Of a stretch of 6,046 bases of DNA, positions 5,147-6,046 are shown piece after piece. How positions within the stretch are numbered: the first letter of the stretch is position 1; each line of letters starts with the position of its first letter. Location of the stretch: NCBI GenBank assembly GCA_002358975.1, contig DEPX01000106.1:1-6046 (forward strand). Reading direction: 5' to 3'. Position numbers and translations under genes: made by a program. This DNA comes from Micrococcaceae bacterium UBA3381. GTDB lineage: Bacteria > Actinomycetota > Actinomycetes > Actinomycetales > Micrococcaceae. The notes under the pieces are model-generated. The model ran no database searches. It was not told the origin of the DNA and was given only the letters and a program-made list of their open reading frames with translations.

Positions 5147-5761
5147 ATGGCCCGGAATCAAACAGAGCGTCGATCCTCTTGGTTTGATAATGCCGATCCA
5201 TCCGACGGTGCAGACTACGAAACAGTCACGGTGGCGGATGAAGATATGCCCGAACGAGTCATCGCTCATGAGCCACCGATTGCCAGTGTGATCGCCCCTG
5301 ATATCACCGACCGACTGCCAACACTTGAGGTCAAAGACATTCGTCCAATAGCTGTTGTCGGTGCGCACGGTGGCGCTGGTGCTACGACCCTGGCTGCCAG
5401 TGAGCCGGACTTGTTGTTTGATGCTGGCATGGCATGGCCTGCTGCGCAGGACAAGCGATCCTGTGTACTGGTTGCTCGCACTTCGGCGCGTGGACTGTCT
5501 GCTGCTCAAATAGCGTTACAGCAGTGGGCGGCAGCAGAAACTCCGGCAGTGGATTTGCTGGGCCTGGTGTTGATTGCTGATGCGCCAGGAAAATTGCCCA
5601 AGCCGCTCAAAGAATTGGCCCAAGTGGTCTCGGGTGGTGCTCCCAGAACATGGCGCCTGCCGTGGGATGCGGCGTTGCGCCTGGATGCGGACAATACCGG
5701 ATCTACACGCCGCTCGCACAGACTCATACGGAACTTGAAAACGCTTGTGAAAGATCAATGA
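5147..5761 (+). CDS. Degenerate P-loop protein next to transfer genes, possibly DUF6668-like, 204 aa
   Basis: First gene of the rightward operon; ATG at 5147 with AAAGGT 6 bases upstream. An acidic disordered N-terminus (1-60) precedes PIAVVGAHGGAGATTLAAS (67-85). This has the glycine spacing and ThrThr of a ParA/MinD P-loop, but His74 and Ala79 stand where the signature and phosphate-binding lysines should be. Later segments CVLVARTSARGLSAAQIAL (106-124), VDLLGLVLIADAPG (135-148) and RTWRLPWDAALRL (167-179) fit a Rossmann-like core resembling MinD-type folds. I recall similar proteins in actinobacterial mobile elements (DUF6668-like), but could not check. It probably does not hydrolyse ATP in the usual way and may act as a regulatory or scaffold partner, possibly of the true ATPase on the opposite strand. 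No transmembrane segments are seen. The next gene starts 11 bases after its stop. Confidence 0.78.
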   Translation: MARNQTERRSSWFDNADPSDGADYETVTVADEDMPERVIAHEPPIASVIAPDITDRLPTLEVKDIRPIAVVGAHGGAGATTLAASEPDLLFDAGMAWPAAQDKRSCVLVARTSARGLSAAQIALQQWAAAETPAVDLLGLVLIADAPGKLPKPLKELAQVVSGGAPRTWRLPWDAALRLDADNTGSTRRSHRLIRNLKTLVKDQ

Positions 5762-5772
5762 AAGGAACTGTT

Positions 5773-6046
5773 GTGAACGCATTTATGTTTGCGCTGCCAT
5801 CGCGGGTAGTAGCTGATGAACTCCCAAACCCCAGCCCTGCGCGTCCTCCGGGCATGGAAGGTCTGGATACCCTACTGGATTGGGCGCAATTTTTAGGATT
5901 CGCCGCTGCCATCGGTGGCTTGATCGTCGCTGGCGCGATGCTGGCGATCAACCTGAGAACTGGTCAAGGCTCTGATGAAGGCATTATGTTGACCAAGCCC
6001 ATTATTGGTGCCTTGGTCATTGCAGCGGCAGGCGCAATCATTGGCC
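5773..6046 (+). CDS. Two-helix membrane protein, VirB2/pilin-like, cut by window end
   Basis: The frame is open from a GTG at 5773 to the right edge (91 codons). AAAGGA at 5761-5766, overlapping the previous stop, lies 6 bases before the GTG; an in-frame ATG at 5785 has no SD. After a Pro-rich stretch (LPNPSPARPPGMEG, 17-30) comes an amphipathic start, LDTLLDWAQF, and a first membrane helix (about 40-60). A short polar loop (62-75, RTGQGSDEG) and a second Ala/Gly-rich helix (from about 76) follow. This layout resembles small VirB2/TrbC-like prepilins of actinobacterial type IV secretion clusters. Together with the preceding gene it suggests that a channel operon continues to the right. The family call is by pattern only; other small transfer-cluster membrane proteins look similar. 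Confidence 0.65.
   Translation, partial: MNAFMFALPSRVVADELPNPSPARPPGMEGLDTLLDWAQFLGFAAAIGGLIVAGAMLAINLRTGQGSDEGIMLTKPIIGALVIAAAGAIIG

Noticed and set aside
5110..5187. Short ORF upstream of and overlapping the degenerate P-loop gene, from an ATG at 5110
   Set aside because: No recognisable SD before the ATG, and the frame runs deep into the downstream gene out of phase; probably chance.

Overview
The window looks like part of an actinobacterial (high-GC Gram-positive) conjugative plasmid, or of an integrative element carrying a plasmid-type replicon. The base composition is moderate for that phylum. The clues are a pAL5000/ColE2-type replication initiator, a BldC/Xis-like small helix-turn-helix protein, a ParA/MinD-like ATPase of the kind found beside actinobacterial transfer genes, and a membrane-anchored lytic transglycosylase-M23 peptidase fusion. 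A Corynebacterium- or Brevibacterium-like host fits, but the genus cannot be fixed from the sequence alone.

Layout. Bases 1-990 (minus) carry most of a replication initiator, cut off at the left edge. Bases 978-1107 hold a compact control region: a 10-codon leader ORF with a strong ribosome binding site overlapping the rep start, then two hairpins. A ribbon-helix-helix regulator (1122-1322, minus) lies upstream of rep in the direction of transcription, with a perfect 13-bp palindrome in front of it. From 4977 down to 1428 runs a tightly packed leftward operon: a small MerR/BldC-like DNA-binding protein, a ParA/MinD-like ATPase with a long N-terminal extension, an 85-aa two-helix membrane protein, a cell-wall hydrolase, and a membrane-anchored NTF2-like (possibly VirB8-like) protein. 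Three of the four junctions are ATGA overlaps.

At about 4978-5146 is a divergent control region. It has five phased roughly 10-bp repeats and a good sigma-70-type promoter whose -35 lies inside the repeats. Rightward from it run a protein with a degenerate P-loop (5147-5761) and the start of a two-helix, pilin/VirB2-like membrane protein (5773 to the edge), probably the first genes of a rightward type IV secretion operon.

How it may fit together (inference): the divergent repeats would be read by the small helix-turn-helix protein to set expression of both transfer arms. The leftward arm supplies an ATPase, a wall hydrolase and envelope proteins, and the rightward arm supplies the channel or pilus. 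The leftward operon points into the RHH-rep cassette without a convincing terminator, so transfer-gene transcription could reach replication control. Rep itself appears set up for layered control: an RHH repressor, a translationally coupled leader, and a possible antisense RNA. The most unusual elements are this cassette and the repeat-promoter arrangement.
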